Positions 31,984 to 40,942 are shown, counted from the stretch's first letter. The stretch is 64,000 nt of DNA from Roseovarius sp. (GCA_014359765.1 JACIYT010000001.1:186001-250000), one strand, 5' to 3'. Notes: a model not told the origin generated them from the sequence alone. Made by a program: numbers and translations.

Positions 31984-33747
31984 ATGGATCAGACGACACT
32001 CAACATCATCGTCGTGGGCCTGAGCTTTGTGCTCTATTTCGGCATCGCGTTCTGGGCCAAGGCCGGCTCGACCTCCGAATTCTATGCCGCGGGCCGCGGT
32101 GTGAACCCGGTGGTCAACGGCATGGCCACGGCGGCCGACTGGATGTCGGCGGCCTCGTTCATCTCGATGGCGGGTCTCATCGCCTTCGTGGGCTACAACA
32201 ACTCGTCCTACCTCATGGGCTGGACCGGCGGCTATGTGCTCATGGCCATGCTGCTCGCGCCCTACCTGCGCAAGTTCGGCAAGTATACCGTGCCGGAATT
32301 CGTGGGCGACCGCTTCTACTCCAACACCGCGCGGGTGGTGGCGGTGATCGCGCTCATCACCATGTCGGTCACCTATGTGATCGGGCAGATGACCGGGGCG
32401 GGCGTGGCCTTTTCGCGCTTTCTCGAGGTCAGCTCGACCAACGGTCTGCTGATCGCCTCGGCGGTGGTCTTCGTCTATGCCGTGCTTGGCGGGATGAAGG
32501 GCATCACCTACACGCAGGTGGCGCAGTATTGCGTGCTGATCATCGCCTACACGATCCCGGCGATCTTCATCTCGATGCAACTGACTGGCAAGTTCCTGCC
32601 GCAGGTCGGCCTGTTCTCCGAGCATACCGCCTCGGGGCAGTATCTGCTGGTGACGCTCGACGGGCTGCTCAACGATCTCGGGTTCAACCAGTATACCACC
32701 GGGTCGAGCCCGTGGTTGATGGCGCTGTTCACGCTGTCGCTGATGATCGGCACGGCGGGTCTGCCGCATGTCATCATCCGCTTCTTCACCGTGCCGCGCG
32801 TGGCCGATGCGCGCTGGTCGGCGGGCTGGGCGCTGGTGTTCATCGCGCTGCTCTATCTCACCGCTCCGGCCGTGGGTGCGATGGCGCGCCTGAACATCAT
32901 GACGACGATGTGGCCCGAGGGTGTGCAGGGCGAGGCCGTGGCGGTCGAGGATCTGCCCGACTGGTTCGAGACCTGGCGCGTGACCGGCCTGCTGGGCGTC
33001 GAGGACAAGAACGGCGACGGCAGGATCCAGTATTACAACGACAAGTCCGCCGCGATGCAGCAGGTGGCCGCCGAGCGTGGCTGGCAAGGGAACGAGCTTG
33101 TCACCTTCAACCAGGACATCCTGGTGCTCGCCAACCCGGAAATCGCCGGTCTGCCGGGCTGGGTCATCGCGCTGATCGCCGCGGGCGGTATCGCGGCGGC
33201 CCTCTCGACGGCTGCGGGCCTGCTCTTGGCCATTTCCTCGGCCATCAGCCACGATCTCATCAAGTCGGTGATCAACCCCAACATCTCGGAAAAGGGCGAG
33301 CTTCTGGCTGCCCGTATCTCGATGGCGGTGGCGATCGTGGTGGCGACCTATCTGGGCCTCAACCCGCCGGGCTTTGCCGCCCAGACGGTGGCGCTGGCCT
33401 TCGGTCTGGCCGCGGCCTCGCTCTTCCCGACGTTGATGATGGGGATCTTCTCCAAGCGCATGAACTCGGCGGGCGCGACGGCGGGGATGCTCGCGGGCCT
33501 GATCTCGACGACGCTCTACCTGTTCCTCTACCTGGGCTGGTTCTTCATCCCCGGCACGAACATGCTGACGGCGGATCAGTATCTGTTCGGCATTCCGCCG
33601 ACGCATTTCGGCCCGGTCGGTGCGGTGCTGAACTTTGCCGCCGCCTATATCGTGTCGAACATGACGGCAGAACCGCCGAAGGAAATCCAGGACCTCGTGG
33701 AAAGCGTGCGCGTGCCTCGCGGCGCCGGCGCGGCCACCGGTCACTGA
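31984..33747 (+). CDS. Sodium:solute symporter, acetate-type (VC_2705 family)
   Basis: A 587-residue SSS-family symporter with about 13 hydrophobic segments, starting with a helix at ILNIIVVGLSFVLYFGIAFWA-like positions 4-24. FYAAGRGVNPVVNGMATAADWMSAASFI is the SSS signature including the sodium-site region. TAGLPHVIIRFFTVPRVADA is the conserved ActP/VC_2705 loop. Linkage to acs and the DUF4212 subunit supports acetate or a similar short-chain monocarboxylate as substrate. A hydrophilic insert (about 300-370) contains an EDKNGDGRIQYYND stretch that resembles an EF-hand loop. Confidence 0.9.
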   Translation: MDQTTLNIIVVGLSFVLYFGIAFWAKAGSTSEFYAAGRGVNPVVNGMATAADWMSAASFISMAGLIAFVGYNNSSYLMGWTGGYVLMAMLLAPYLRKFGKYTVPEFVGDRFYSNTARVVAVIALITMSVTYVIGQMTGAGVAFSRFLEVSSTNGLLIASAVVFVYAVLGGMKGITYTQVAQYCVLIIAYTIPAIFISMQLTGKFLPQVGLFSEHTASGQYLLVTLDGLLNDLGFNQYTTGSSPWLMALFTLSLMIGTAGLPHVIIRFFTVPRVADARWSAGWALVFIALLYLTAPAVGAMARLNIMTTMWPEGVQGEAVAVEDLPDWFETWRVTGLLGVEDKNGDGRIQYYNDKSAAMQQVAAERGWQGNELVTFNQDILVLANPEIAGLPGWVIALIAAGGIAAALSTAAGLLLAISSAISHDLIKSVINPNISEKGELLAARISMAVAIVVATYLGLNPPGFAAQTVALAFGLAAASLFPTLMMGIFSKRMNSAGATAGMLAGLISTTLYLFLYLGWFFIPGTNMLTADQYLFGIPPTHFGPVGAVLNFAAAYIVSNMTAEPPKEIQDLVESVRVPRGAGAATGH

Positions 33748-33856
33748 TATCGACGGGCGGGGGCGGCTCCGGTCGCCCCTGTCTCCTTTCGCCCGCCGGC
33801 ATCTCAGGCATCCGGGGGCGCTTTGAGATTTTCAACCCTGCGAGGAGGTCCGCGCG

Positions 33857-35698
33857 ATGGCCAGGCCCGAGCCCACCCCGATCGAGGTGCTCTGCCGCGC
33901 CGCGCCTTTCGACGCGCTTCCCGAGGCGCTGCGCGCCGATCTCGCCCCCGATCTCGCGCGGGTGGTGCTCGCGCCGGGGGAGGTGCTCTTTGCCACGGGG
34001 GATCGGCTCGGGGGGCTTTACCTGGTCGAAACGGGCGCGCTCGACATCGAGACGGGCGGCCATGAGCCGGTTTCGCGGCGCGGCCCCGGCGACATGATGG
34101 GCGAGCGCGGCCTGCTGCGCGACGGCACGGCCCTGCTCACCGCCCGCGCGGTGGAACCCACCCGCCTCATCCTCGTGCCCGCCGACTGGTTCCGGCGGCT
34201 CATGGACGAGGTGGCGGAGGTGGGCCAGTGGTTTGCCCGCGCGCGCCCCCTGCAACATGCCGAGGACGGCCCCAATGCCACCGGCCTTACCGCGCTTCAG
34301 GTCTCGGACCTGATGGCGAAGACGCCGATCACCTGCACGCCCGATACCACCATCACCGAGGTGGCGCGGCTCATGCGCGATCACGTCATCTCCTCGGTGG
34401 TGGTGATGGAGGGCGCGCGGCTCATCGGGATCGTCACCAGCCACGACCTCATCAACAAGGTGCTGGCCGAGGGGCTGTCGGGCGAGATCCCGGTGGCGCG
34501 GGTCATGACCCCCGATCCGGTGACGATCGCGCCCACGCAGCTTGGCCTCGATGCGCTGATGAAACTCGCCGAACTGGGGGTGAACCATCTGCCGGTGACG
34601 CAGGGCGGGCATGTGGTGGGCATGATCGGCAAGACCGACCTCTTTCGCCAGCAGGCCGCCACTGCGAGCCACATGGTCGCCGAGATCGCCGGCGCGGGCT
34701 CGGCCGGGGACATGGCGCATATCGTGGCGCGCGTGCCGGGCCTTCTGGCGCAGCTGGTGCAGGCGGGGGTCAGGCCGCAGTCGATCACCCGCCGCATGAC
34801 CGACATCACCGATGCAATCACCCGCCGCCTGCTGCACCTCGCCGAGGCCGAGCTCGGCCCTGCGCCGGTGCCCTGGCTCTGGGCCGCCTGCGGCAGCCAG
34901 GGACGGCGCGAGCAGACCGGCATCAGCGATCAGGACAATTGCCTGATCCTCGACGATGCCTTCGAGCCCGAGACGCATGACGGCTATTTCGCGGCGCTGG
35001 CGAAATATGTGAGCGACGGGCTCGACACCTGCGGGTTCTTCTACTGTCCCGGCGACATGATGGCCACCAATCCGCGCTGGCGGCAGCCGCGCCGTGTCTG
35101 GCGGGGCTATTTCGCGGGCTGGATCGCGCAGCCCGATCCCAAGGCGCAGATGCTGGCCTCGGTCATGTTCGACCTGCGCGCCATCGCGGGGGAGACGGCG
35201 CTGTTCGAGAACCTCCAGACCGAGGTGCTGGCGGCGGCGCGCAAGAATTCGATCTTTGTCGCGCACATGATCGCCAATTCGCTCAAGCATACGGTGCCGC
35301 TCGGCCTCTTCCGGGGCTTTGCGCTGATCCGCTCGGGCGAGCACAGGAACACCATCGACCTCAAGCATTCCGGCGTGGTGCCTGTGGTCGATCTGGCGCG
35401 CATCTACGCGCTGCTGGGCGCGATCGAGGTGTCGGGCACGCGCGACCGGATCGAGGCCGGGCGCGCGGCGGGCGTGGTCTCGGAGAGCGGCGCGCATGAC
35501 CTGCTCGACGCCTGGGACCTGATCGCCGAAACCCGCCTGCGCCACCAGGCGCGACAGATCCTGCGTGGCGATTCGCCGGACAATTTCATGAACCCCGCCG
35601 ATCTGTCGGAGCTGGAGCGCAACCACCTGCGCGATGCCTTTATGGTCGTCAAGACGATGCAATCGGCGCTGGGCCAATCCCGAGGGGTGCTGAGCTGA
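33857..35698 (+). CDS. cNMP-binding/CBS/DUF294 nucleotidyltransferase-like protein
   Basis: A 613-residue signalling-type protein. Order: a cyclic-nucleotide-binding-like domain (about 10-130), a CBS pair (about 150-275; VSDLMAKTPITC and VARVMTPDPVTIAP), then a DUF294 nucleotidyltransferase domain with CGSQGRREQTGISDQDNCLI (about 340-365). A helical DUF294 C-terminal domain closes it. The motif GS..RxExxxxSDxD matches the GlnD-like nucleotidyltransferase fold. Such genes recur beside acetate symporters, suggesting control of acetate uptake or carbon metabolism, although the chemistry is unproven. It starts an apparent operon with the next three genes. Confidence 0.88.
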   Translation: MARPEPTPIEVLCRAAPFDALPEALRADLAPDLARVVLAPGEVLFATGDRLGGLYLVETGALDIETGGHEPVSRRGPGDMMGERGLLRDGTALLTARAVEPTRLILVPADWFRRLMDEVAEVGQWFARARPLQHAEDGPNATGLTALQVSDLMAKTPITCTPDTTITEVARLMRDHVISSVVVMEGARLIGIVTSHDLINKVLAEGLSGEIPVARVMTPDPVTIAPTQLGLDALMKLAELGVNHLPVTQGGHVVGMIGKTDLFRQQAATASHMVAEIAGAGSAGDMAHIVARVPGLLAQLVQAGVRPQSITRRMTDITDAITRRLLHLAEAELGPAPVPWLWAACGSQGRREQTGISDQDNCLILDDAFEPETHDGYFAALAKYVSDGLDTCGFFYCPGDMMATNPRWRQPRRVWRGYFAGWIAQPDPKAQMLASVMFDLRAIAGETALFENLQTEVLAAARKNSIFVAHMIANSLKHTVPLGLFRGFALIRSGEHRNTIDLKHSGVVPVVDLARIYALLGAIEVSGTRDRIEAGRAAGVVSESGAHDLLDAWDLIAETRLRHQARQILRGDSPDNFMNPADLSELERNHLRDAFMVVKTMQSALGQSRGVLS

Positions 35699-35701
35699 GC
35701 C

Positions 35702-36208
35702 ATGTTCATTGAACTGATCGCCACATTTGCCATCGGCATCGCCACCGGCGCGCTGGTCTTTGCCACCGCCCAGCTGAGCGGCGGCCGCCTGCCGCGCTAT
35801 GCCGCGCCGGCGGCGGCAGGGATCGCGATGATCGCCTATGCGATCTGGTCGGAATACAGCTGGGCCGCGCGCACGGCGGACACCCTGCCCGAAGGGGTGG
35901 AGGTCATCGCCGAGGTGTCGGAGTCGAAGCTCTGGAAGCCATGGACCCATGCCGTGCCGCAGGTCACGCGCTTTGTGGCGCTCGACCGTGCCGGGGTGCG
36001 GATCAACCCCGAGGCGCCGGGCGTCCTGCTGGCCGATATCTACCTCTTTGCCCGCTGGAGCCCGCCCGCGCGGGTCACGCAATTCGTCGATTGCGCCAAC
36101 AGCGCGCTGGCCGAGGTGTCCGAGGCCGCGCTCGCCGATCTGTCGCAGGCCGCGTGGCGTCCCGCGCCGGAGCACGATCCGCTGATGGAGGCGCTCTGCA
36201 CGTCCTGA
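35702..36208 (+). CDS. Hypothetical membrane-anchored protein
   Basis: A 168-residue protein with two hydrophobic segments in the first 60 residues (LIATFAIGIATGALVFATA and a second around AAPAAAGIAMIAYAIW). A soluble domain follows that I do not recognise, with KLWKPWTHAVPQVTRFVALD and LADIYLFARWSPPARVTQFVD. It begins 3 bases after the DUF294 gene and precedes the receiver gene, so it is probably part of the same acetate-linked regulatory operon. Confidence 0.7.
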   Translation: MFIELIATFAIGIATGALVFATAQLSGGRLPRYAAPAAAGIAMIAYAIWSEYSWAARTADTLPEGVEVIAEVSESKLWKPWTHAVPQVTRFVALDRAGVRINPEAPGVLLADIYLFARWSPPARVTQFVDCANSALAEVSEAALADLSQAAWRPAPEHDPLMEALCTS

Positions 36209-36227
36209 CCGGGAGAGGAGGCCCGCG

Positions 36228-36608
36228 ATGCCGCAAAAGACCGTTCTGCTCGTCGAGGACGAGGACAATATCGCCCTCGCGCTGACCCATCTGATCGGGC
36301 GCGCGGGCTATGCGCTGCACCGTGTGGCCAGCGGCGACGATGCGATGAACGCGCTGGCCGAGGCCCCCCCCGACCTGGTGGTGCTCGACGTGATGCTGCC
36401 GGGCAAGTCGGGCTACGAGATCTGCCAGCACATCCGCCGCGACGCGGGGCTGCGCGGCATCAAGGTGCTGATGATCACCGCCGGTGGCGGCGAGATGGAG
36501 CGGCGCAAGGGCATGGCAGTGGGGGCCGACGCCTTCATGACCAAGCCGTTTTCGACCACCGAGCTGACGCAGAAGGTCCGCGCGCTGCTGGAGGAAGGCA
36601 GCGCATGA
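36228..36608 (+). CDS. Single-domain response regulator (CheY-like)
   Basis: A 126-residue receiver with no output domain. The acidic pocket LLVEDEDNI, phospho-acceptor Asp in VVLDVMLPGKSG, switch Thr in MITAGG and Lys in FMTKPF are all present. Its stop overlaps the start of the kinase-like/exonuclease gene (ATGA), making that protein the obvious candidate partner even though its kinase half looks inactive. Probably signals by protein-protein contact. Confidence 0.92.
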   Translation: MPQKTVLLVEDEDNIALALTHLIGRAGYALHRVASGDDAMNALAEAPPDLVVLDVMLPGKSGYEICQHIRRDAGLRGIKVLMITAGGGEMERRKGMAVGADAFMTKPFSTTELTQKVRALLEEGSA

Positions 36609-38680
36609 TCGACCGTCTGACCCGGCGGCTCGGTCTGCGGCTGCGCTTTGCCCTGTTCTTCGCGGCGCTGGGGCTTGGCGGGGCGGCGCTCATCGGTGGG
36701 GCGCTCTGGTTCGGCTATGTGCGCGGCGGCGGCGGGCCGGTCGATGGCTTCGTGATCGGCGGGATGATCGCGGCGCTTGGCGTGCTGGGCCTGTCGGCCT
36801 GGATCGGGCTGCTGTTCGACGAGAACGTGGCCAGACCGATCCTCGCGCTTGCCTCGGATCTGACCACCCGCGCGCGCGCCGATGTCGATCTCGAGATCGA
36901 CGAGGCCCAGGCGAAACATCTCGGCGCGCTCGCCCCCGCGGCCAATGCGATCAACGCCGCGCTCGCCGAGGCGCGCGCCGCGCGGGCGCGCGCGGTCGCG
37001 CGCGAGACCGCCCGCATCGCCCGCGAGAAGGCGCTGTTCGAGGCGCTGTTTCGTGATCTGGGCGAGGGGGCGGTGGTCGCCACGCCGGACAACCGGGTGA
37101 TGCTCTACAACCGCATGGCGCAGGAGCTGTTGCCGCAGATCGGGCTGGGCCGCCCGCTCGATGCGGTATTGCGCCCCGAGCCGGTCGAGGACGCGCTGCG
37201 CCGGGTGGAGGAGGCGCGCATCGCCGGCAGGATCAGCGCCGAGACCTTTCTCGTCGCCTCGGCCGATGGCCGCCGTTTCCTCCAGGGGCGCGTCACCCCG
37301 ATCCTCTCGGATGAGGAACTCTCGGGCCATGTGCTGATCTTCCGCGACGCCACCGAGGACCTGCGCGCCCATGCCGAACAGGCGCATCTGTTCAACGCGC
37401 TGCTCGAGGGGGTCCGCCGTCCCGCGGGCACCATCGCGGCGCTGCTCGACGTGCTCGAGACCGGCGCCGACCTCCCCCCCGAGGCGCGCGCGAGCCTGCG
37501 CGCGGGCATGGCCGAAGAGGTCGCGCGCCTCGTTGCGGTGATCGACGGCATGGCGCGCGAACAGGCCGCCGCCACTCAGCGCCGCTGGCCGGTTTCTGCC
37601 GTGGCCGCGAGCCATATCTTCGACGCGGTTCGCGCGCGCGAGGCGCTCGAGGTCGCCACCATGCCCTCGGATGCGGTGGTGGCCTGCGACGGATTTGCCA
37701 TCGCCACGCTCCTTGCGCGGCTGATCGCGCGGCTTGGCGAAAGCGGCACGCGCGAGGGCCTTGTCCTCTCCGCCGAGGAGGATGGGGCCGAGACCCGGCT
37801 CATCCTCGGCTGGCGGGGCGAGGCGGTCACCGATGGCGCGCTCATGGGCTGGCTCGAGGCGCCGCTCTCGCCGGCCTATGGCCAGTATTCGGGCCAGGAC
37901 GCGCTCGCGGCGCATCAGACGACGCTCTGGGCGGAGGACGCGGGCGAGGAGGGCGCGCACCGTATCGTGCTGCCACTGGCCAGTGCGAACCCGCCGCTCG
38001 CCCCCGGTGATGCGCGCCCCGAGTTCTACGATTTCAACCTGCCGCCCGCCCCGCGCGCCGAGATGGCCGATCGCGAACTGAGCGAGCTGAGCTTTGTCGT
38101 CTTCGACACGGAGACCACGGGCCTTTCGCCGCGCGGTGGCGACGAGATCGTGCAGATCGCCGGGCTGCGCATCGTCAACGGGCGTATCCTGCGCGGCGAG
38201 ACCTTCGAATCGCTGGTCAATCCCGGCCGCCCGATCCCGCCACCCGCGACCCGCGTGCACCACATCACCGATGCCATGGTCGAGGGCGCGCCCGATATCC
38301 GCGAGGTCGGCCAGCGGTTTCACGATTTCTGCCAGGGCTCGGTCCTTGTGGCGCATAACGCGCCCTTCGATCTGGCCTTTCTGCGGCTCAAGGAAGAGGT
38401 GATCGGGCGGCGCTTCGACAATCCGGTGCTGTGCACGGTGCTGATGTCGGCCGCGCTTTTCGATCATACCGGGCAGCACACGCTCGACGCGCTCTGCGCG
38501 CGCTTTGGCATCACCATCCCGCCCGAGGCGCGCCACACCGCCATGGGCGATACCGTGGCCACGGCGGAGGTCTTCGTGCGGATGCTCGCGCTACTGCGTG
38601 ACAGGGGGGTGACGACGCTTGGCGCCGCCATCGCCGAGGAGGGCAGGATGACGAAGATCCGCAAGGCCCAGACCTATTGA
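36605..38680 (+). CDS. Fusion of degenerate membrane sensor kinase and DnaQ-type 3'-5' exonuclease
   Basis: A 691-residue protein. Two membrane helices lie at about residues 13-35 and 48-72, then a HAMP/coiled-coil-like stretch, then a PAS-like domain (about 145-240; GEGAVVATPDNRVMLYN). A dimerisation-helix-like segment FNALLEGVRRPAGTIAALLDVL follows, in which the phospho-accepting His is absent, and then an ATPase-like region. From about 495 comes a DEDDh exonuclease: VFDTETTGLSPRGGDEIVQIAG, then VAHNAPFDLAFL, and a final HTAMGDTVATAEV. It would be named DNA polymerase III epsilon by similarity, but it is unlikely to be the replicative proofreader. Coupled to the receiver gene upstream. The function of joining a sensor to an exonuclease is unknown. 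Confidence 0.85.
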   Translation: MIDRLTRRLGLRLRFALFFAALGLGGAALIGGALWFGYVRGGGGPVDGFVIGGMIAALGVLGLSAWIGLLFDENVARPILALASDLTTRARADVDLEIDEAQAKHLGALAPAANAINAALAEARAARARAVARETARIAREKALFEALFRDLGEGAVVATPDNRVMLYNRMAQELLPQIGLGRPLDAVLRPEPVEDALRRVEEARIAGRISAETFLVASADGRRFLQGRVTPILSDEELSGHVLIFRDATEDLRAHAEQAHLFNALLEGVRRPAGTIAALLDVLETGADLPPEARASLRAGMAEEVARLVAVIDGMAREQAAATQRRWPVSAVAASHIFDAVRAREALEVATMPSDAVVACDGFAIATLLARLIARLGESGTREGLVLSAEEDGAETRLILGWRGEAVTDGALMGWLEAPLSPAYGQYSGQDALAAHQTTLWAEDAGEEGAHRIVLPLASANPPLAPGDARPEFYDFNLPPAPRAEMADRELSELSFVVFDTETTGLSPRGGDEIVQIAGLRIVNGRILRGETFESLVNPGRPIPPPATRVHHITDAMVEGAPDIREVGQRFHDFCQGSVLVAHNAPFDLAFLRLKEEVIGRRFDNPVLCTVLMSAALFDHTGQHTLDALCARFGITIPPEARHTAMGDTVATAEVFVRMLALLRDRGVTTLGAAIAEEGRMTKIRKAQTY

Positions 38681-38727
38681 GCGGATGGCTTGACCCGCCC
38701 GCGTGGCTGGCCTAATCAGGGCGCGTT

Positions 38728-38801
38728 GCGGGCGTTGTGTAATGGTAAGACCTCAGCCTTCCAAGCTGATGATACGGGTTCGATTCCCGTCGCCCGCTCC
38801 A
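38728..38801 (+). tRNA. tRNA-Gly (TCC anticodon)
   Basis: A 74-base cloverleaf: acceptor GCGGGCG pairs with CGCCCGC and is followed by T and an encoded CCA. The anticodon stem TCAGC/GCTGA encloses loop CTTCCAA with anticodon TCC at 38760-38762. The T-arm is ACGGG-TTCGATT-CCCGT. Confidence 0.95.
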
Positions 38802-38948
38802 TCCCGGACACGAAATTCCGCCGGTCTGCTGCCCGGGCACCCGCGCGCGCGCCATTGAAAGACGCGCCTGTTTGCGGCATTTTCCGCACGCGCGGGCCCT
38901 CGGCGGCACCGGGGCAGGGGCGGGACAGAGGCAGCAGAGGCAGATCCC

Positions 38949-39290
38949 ATGAGACAGATCGCATTTTTTGCGCTGATCCTGACGCTGGCCTCCTGCGGCG
39001 GCGCGAACCGTCTGGACAGGGGGCCCGGTGAGGGCTGGCCGAGGGCCTCGGGGCCGATTTCGGACGCCTGTCTGGCCTCTGATCGCAAGGCACGCTCGCC
39101 TGCCCTGTGCGGGTGTATCCAGGCGGTGGCCAACCAGACCCTGAGCGCCTCCGAACAGCGGCGCGCGGTGCGCTTCTACCGCGATCCGCACGAGGCGCAG
39201 GAGGTGCGCACCTCGCAGCGCCCCGCTGATCAGCGCTTCTGGACCGCCTACAGGGCCTATGCCGACCGCGCCGAAGCGGTCTGCCGCTGA
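38949..39290 (+). CDS. Small putative lipoprotein
   Basis: A 113-residue protein with a lipoprotein signal (MRQIAFFALILTLASCGG, lipobox LASC, Cys 16). The mature part is a short domain with four more Cys (DACLASDRKARSPALCGCIQ and a final VCR), probably disulphide-linked in the periplasm. No family recognised with confidence. It lies alone between tRNA-Gly and the convergent ABC-2 permease gene. Confidence 0.75.
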   Translation: MRQIAFFALILTLASCGGANRLDRGPGEGWPRASGPISDACLASDRKARSPALCGCIQAVANQTLSASEQRRAVRFYRDPHEAQEVRTSQRPADQRFWTAYRAYADRAEAVCR

Positions 39291-39296
39291 GCTGCC

Positions 39297-40109
39297 TCAC
39301 ACCTTGAGCCGGTAGCCCCGCGCCAGCATCGCCCAGGCGATGAGGCAGGCCGCGCCGGTGCTCGCGCCGGCCACCACGAGCCCGAGCGTGGGCGCGCTGT
39401 CCGAAACCCCGATCATGCCGAAGCGCACCCCGTCGATGAGGTAGAAGACCGGGTTCACATGGGTGACGGCATAGAGCGCGGGCGGCAGCGCCGCGACCGA
39501 ATAGAAGGTGCCCGAAAGAAAGGCGAGGGGGGTAACGATGAAATTGGTGATTGCCGCCATCTGGTCGAACTTGTTGGCATGAATCCCGGCGATCAGCCCT
39601 GCCGCGCTCAGCAGTGCCGCGCCCAGGACGACGAACAGCATCAGCCAGAGCGGATGCGCAGGCACGATCCCCTGCACCACCCACACCCCCGCCACCAGCG
39701 CCGCCGCCAGCAGCACCCCGCGCCCGATCCCCCCCGCGAGATAGCCCAGCAACAGCTCGCCCCCGGAGAGCGGCGGCATCAGCGTATCGACGATATTGCC
39801 CTGCACCTTGGAGATCACCAGCGAGGAGGAGGTATTGGCAAAGGCGTTCTGGATCACCGTCATCATCAGGATGCCCGGAGCGATGAAGGTGGTGAAATCC
39901 ACCCCCATGACCAAGCCGCGATGCGGCCCGATGGCGATGGAAAAGATCACCATGAACAGCCCCGCCGTCACCAGCGGCGCCAGCAGCGTCTGCGTCCAGA
40001 CCGCGAGAAAGCGGCGGTTCTCGCGCGCGGCCAGCGTCCACAGGCCGAGCCAGTTGACCCGCCCGAAGCGGCGCTCGCCCATGGGGGGAGGTGCGGGGAT
40101 ATCGGTCAT
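39297..40109 (-). CDS. ABC-2 type transporter permease
   Basis: A 270-residue membrane protein with six hydrophobic segments. The opening RENRRFLAVWTQTLLAPLVTAGLFMVIF and PGILMMTVIQNAFANTSSSLVISKVQG match the ABC-2 permease family (drug, polysaccharide or haem exporters). The partner ATPase is not adjacent: upstream is the divergent gcrA and downstream the convergent lipoprotein gene. Substrate unknown. Start at 40109 (MTDIPAPPPMGERRFG). Confidence 0.85.
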   Translation of the reverse strand: MTDIPAPPPMGERRFGRVNWLGLWTLAARENRRFLAVWTQTLLAPLVTAGLFMVIFSIAIGPHRGLVMGVDFTTFIAPGILMMTVIQNAFANTSSSLVISKVQGNIVDTLMPPLSGGELLLGYLAGGIGRGVLLAAALVAGVWVVQGIVPAHPLWLMLFVVLGAALLSAAGLIAGIHANKFDQMAAITNFIVTPLAFLSGTFYSVAALPPALYAVTHVNPVFYLIDGVRFGMIGVSDSAPTLGLVVAGASTGAACLIAWAMLARGYRLKV

Positions 40110-40249
40110 GGGGGGCTCCTTTGGCGGTCGCGGCGATTCGGTGCCTTGTAACTTGGCGTGGCGTGATTAGAATAGTGCGGTGATCCGAATGACAAGGCGG
40201 CAGGTGCGTTGCGCCCATGGCCGCCTTTCAGCATCAAGGGAAGCCCCGA

Positions 40250-40849
40250 ATGTCGTGGAGCGATGAGCGCGTCGAGCTGTTGAAGAAGATGTGGGCCGAA
40301 GGGCAATCCGCCAGCCAGATCGCCAAGGAACTCGGCGGTGTCACGCGCAACGCGGTGATCGGCAAGGTGCACCGGCTGGGCCTGTCGAACCGCAACGGCG
40401 GCGGCACGTCCGCGCCCGAGGCCCCCGCGCCCGAGGCCGCGAAGGCCCCCGCCGCGCCCGAGGCTGCGCCCCCGCCCGCGCCCGAGGCGGCCGCAGGCGC
40501 CGCGCCCCCGCCGAAGCCTGCCGAGACCGCCGGGGAGGCCCCCGCGCAGACCGTGAGCCAGGCCCGCGCCAGGGCGATCATCCCGGCGGGCCGCCCCCTG
40601 CCGCCGCAGCCCTCGGCCAACGAGATCGACCCCGAGGCGCTCGCCAAGGTTACCGAGATCGAGAAGAAGGCACGACGGCTCACGCTGATGGAACTGACCG
40701 AGCGGACCTGCAAATGGCCGGTGGGCGACCCGGCGACGGCGGATTTCTGGTTCTGTGGCCTTCCCGCCCAGAGCGGCAAGCCCTATTGCGAGGCCCATGT
40801 CGGCGTCGCCTTCCAGCCGATGTCGAGCCGCCGGGACCGCCGGCGTTGA
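40250..40849 (+). CDS. gcrA: Cell-cycle transcription regulator GcrA
   Basis: A 199-residue alphaproteobacterial regulator that binds sigma-70 RNA polymerase at promoters with CcrM-methylated GANTC sites. The N-terminal DNA-binding domain is SWSDERVELLKKMWAEGQSASQIAKELGG followed by TRNAVIGKVHRLGLSNR. A long Ala/Pro-rich linker precedes the C-terminal sigma-binding part with CKWPVGDPATADFWFCGLP and GKPYCEAHVGVAFQP. A GATTC (GANTC) site lies at 40135-40139 in the upstream region. Start ATG 40250; an upstream in-frame ATG at 40217 is less likely. Confidence 0.95.
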   Translation: MSWSDERVELLKKMWAEGQSASQIAKELGGVTRNAVIGKVHRLGLSNRNGGGTSAPEAPAPEAAKAPAAPEAAPPPAPEAAAGAAPPPKPAETAGEAPAQTVSQARARAIIPAGRPLPPQPSANEIDPEALAKVTEIEKKARRLTLMELTERTCKWPVGDPATADFWFCGLPAQSGKPYCEAHVGVAFQPMSSRRDRRR

Positions 40850-40942
40850 ACCTCGGGGCCGGCGCGGCAGCCCCCGCCGCAATGTGCCGGCACCGACGAA
40901 CCCCTTGACCCCCGCCCGCCGCGTGATAGCAGGGACGAGGCC

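Noticed and set aside
31546-33744. Long open frame (over 700 codons) on the minus strand opposite the symporter
   Set aside because: It is antisense to a clearly recognised SSS symporter, is full of His/Arg/Asp-rich sequence typical of GC-rich shadow frames, and has no domain. Similar antisense frames at 59151-61796 (-), 28880-31696 (-), 22655-25099 (+) and 26385-28937 (+) were rejected for the same reason.
38716-40218. 500-codon minus-strand frame across tRNA-Gly, the lipoprotein gene and the permease
   Set aside because: It runs through a tRNA and a gene on the other strand, in a different phase from the recognised ABC-2 permease, and has no domain.
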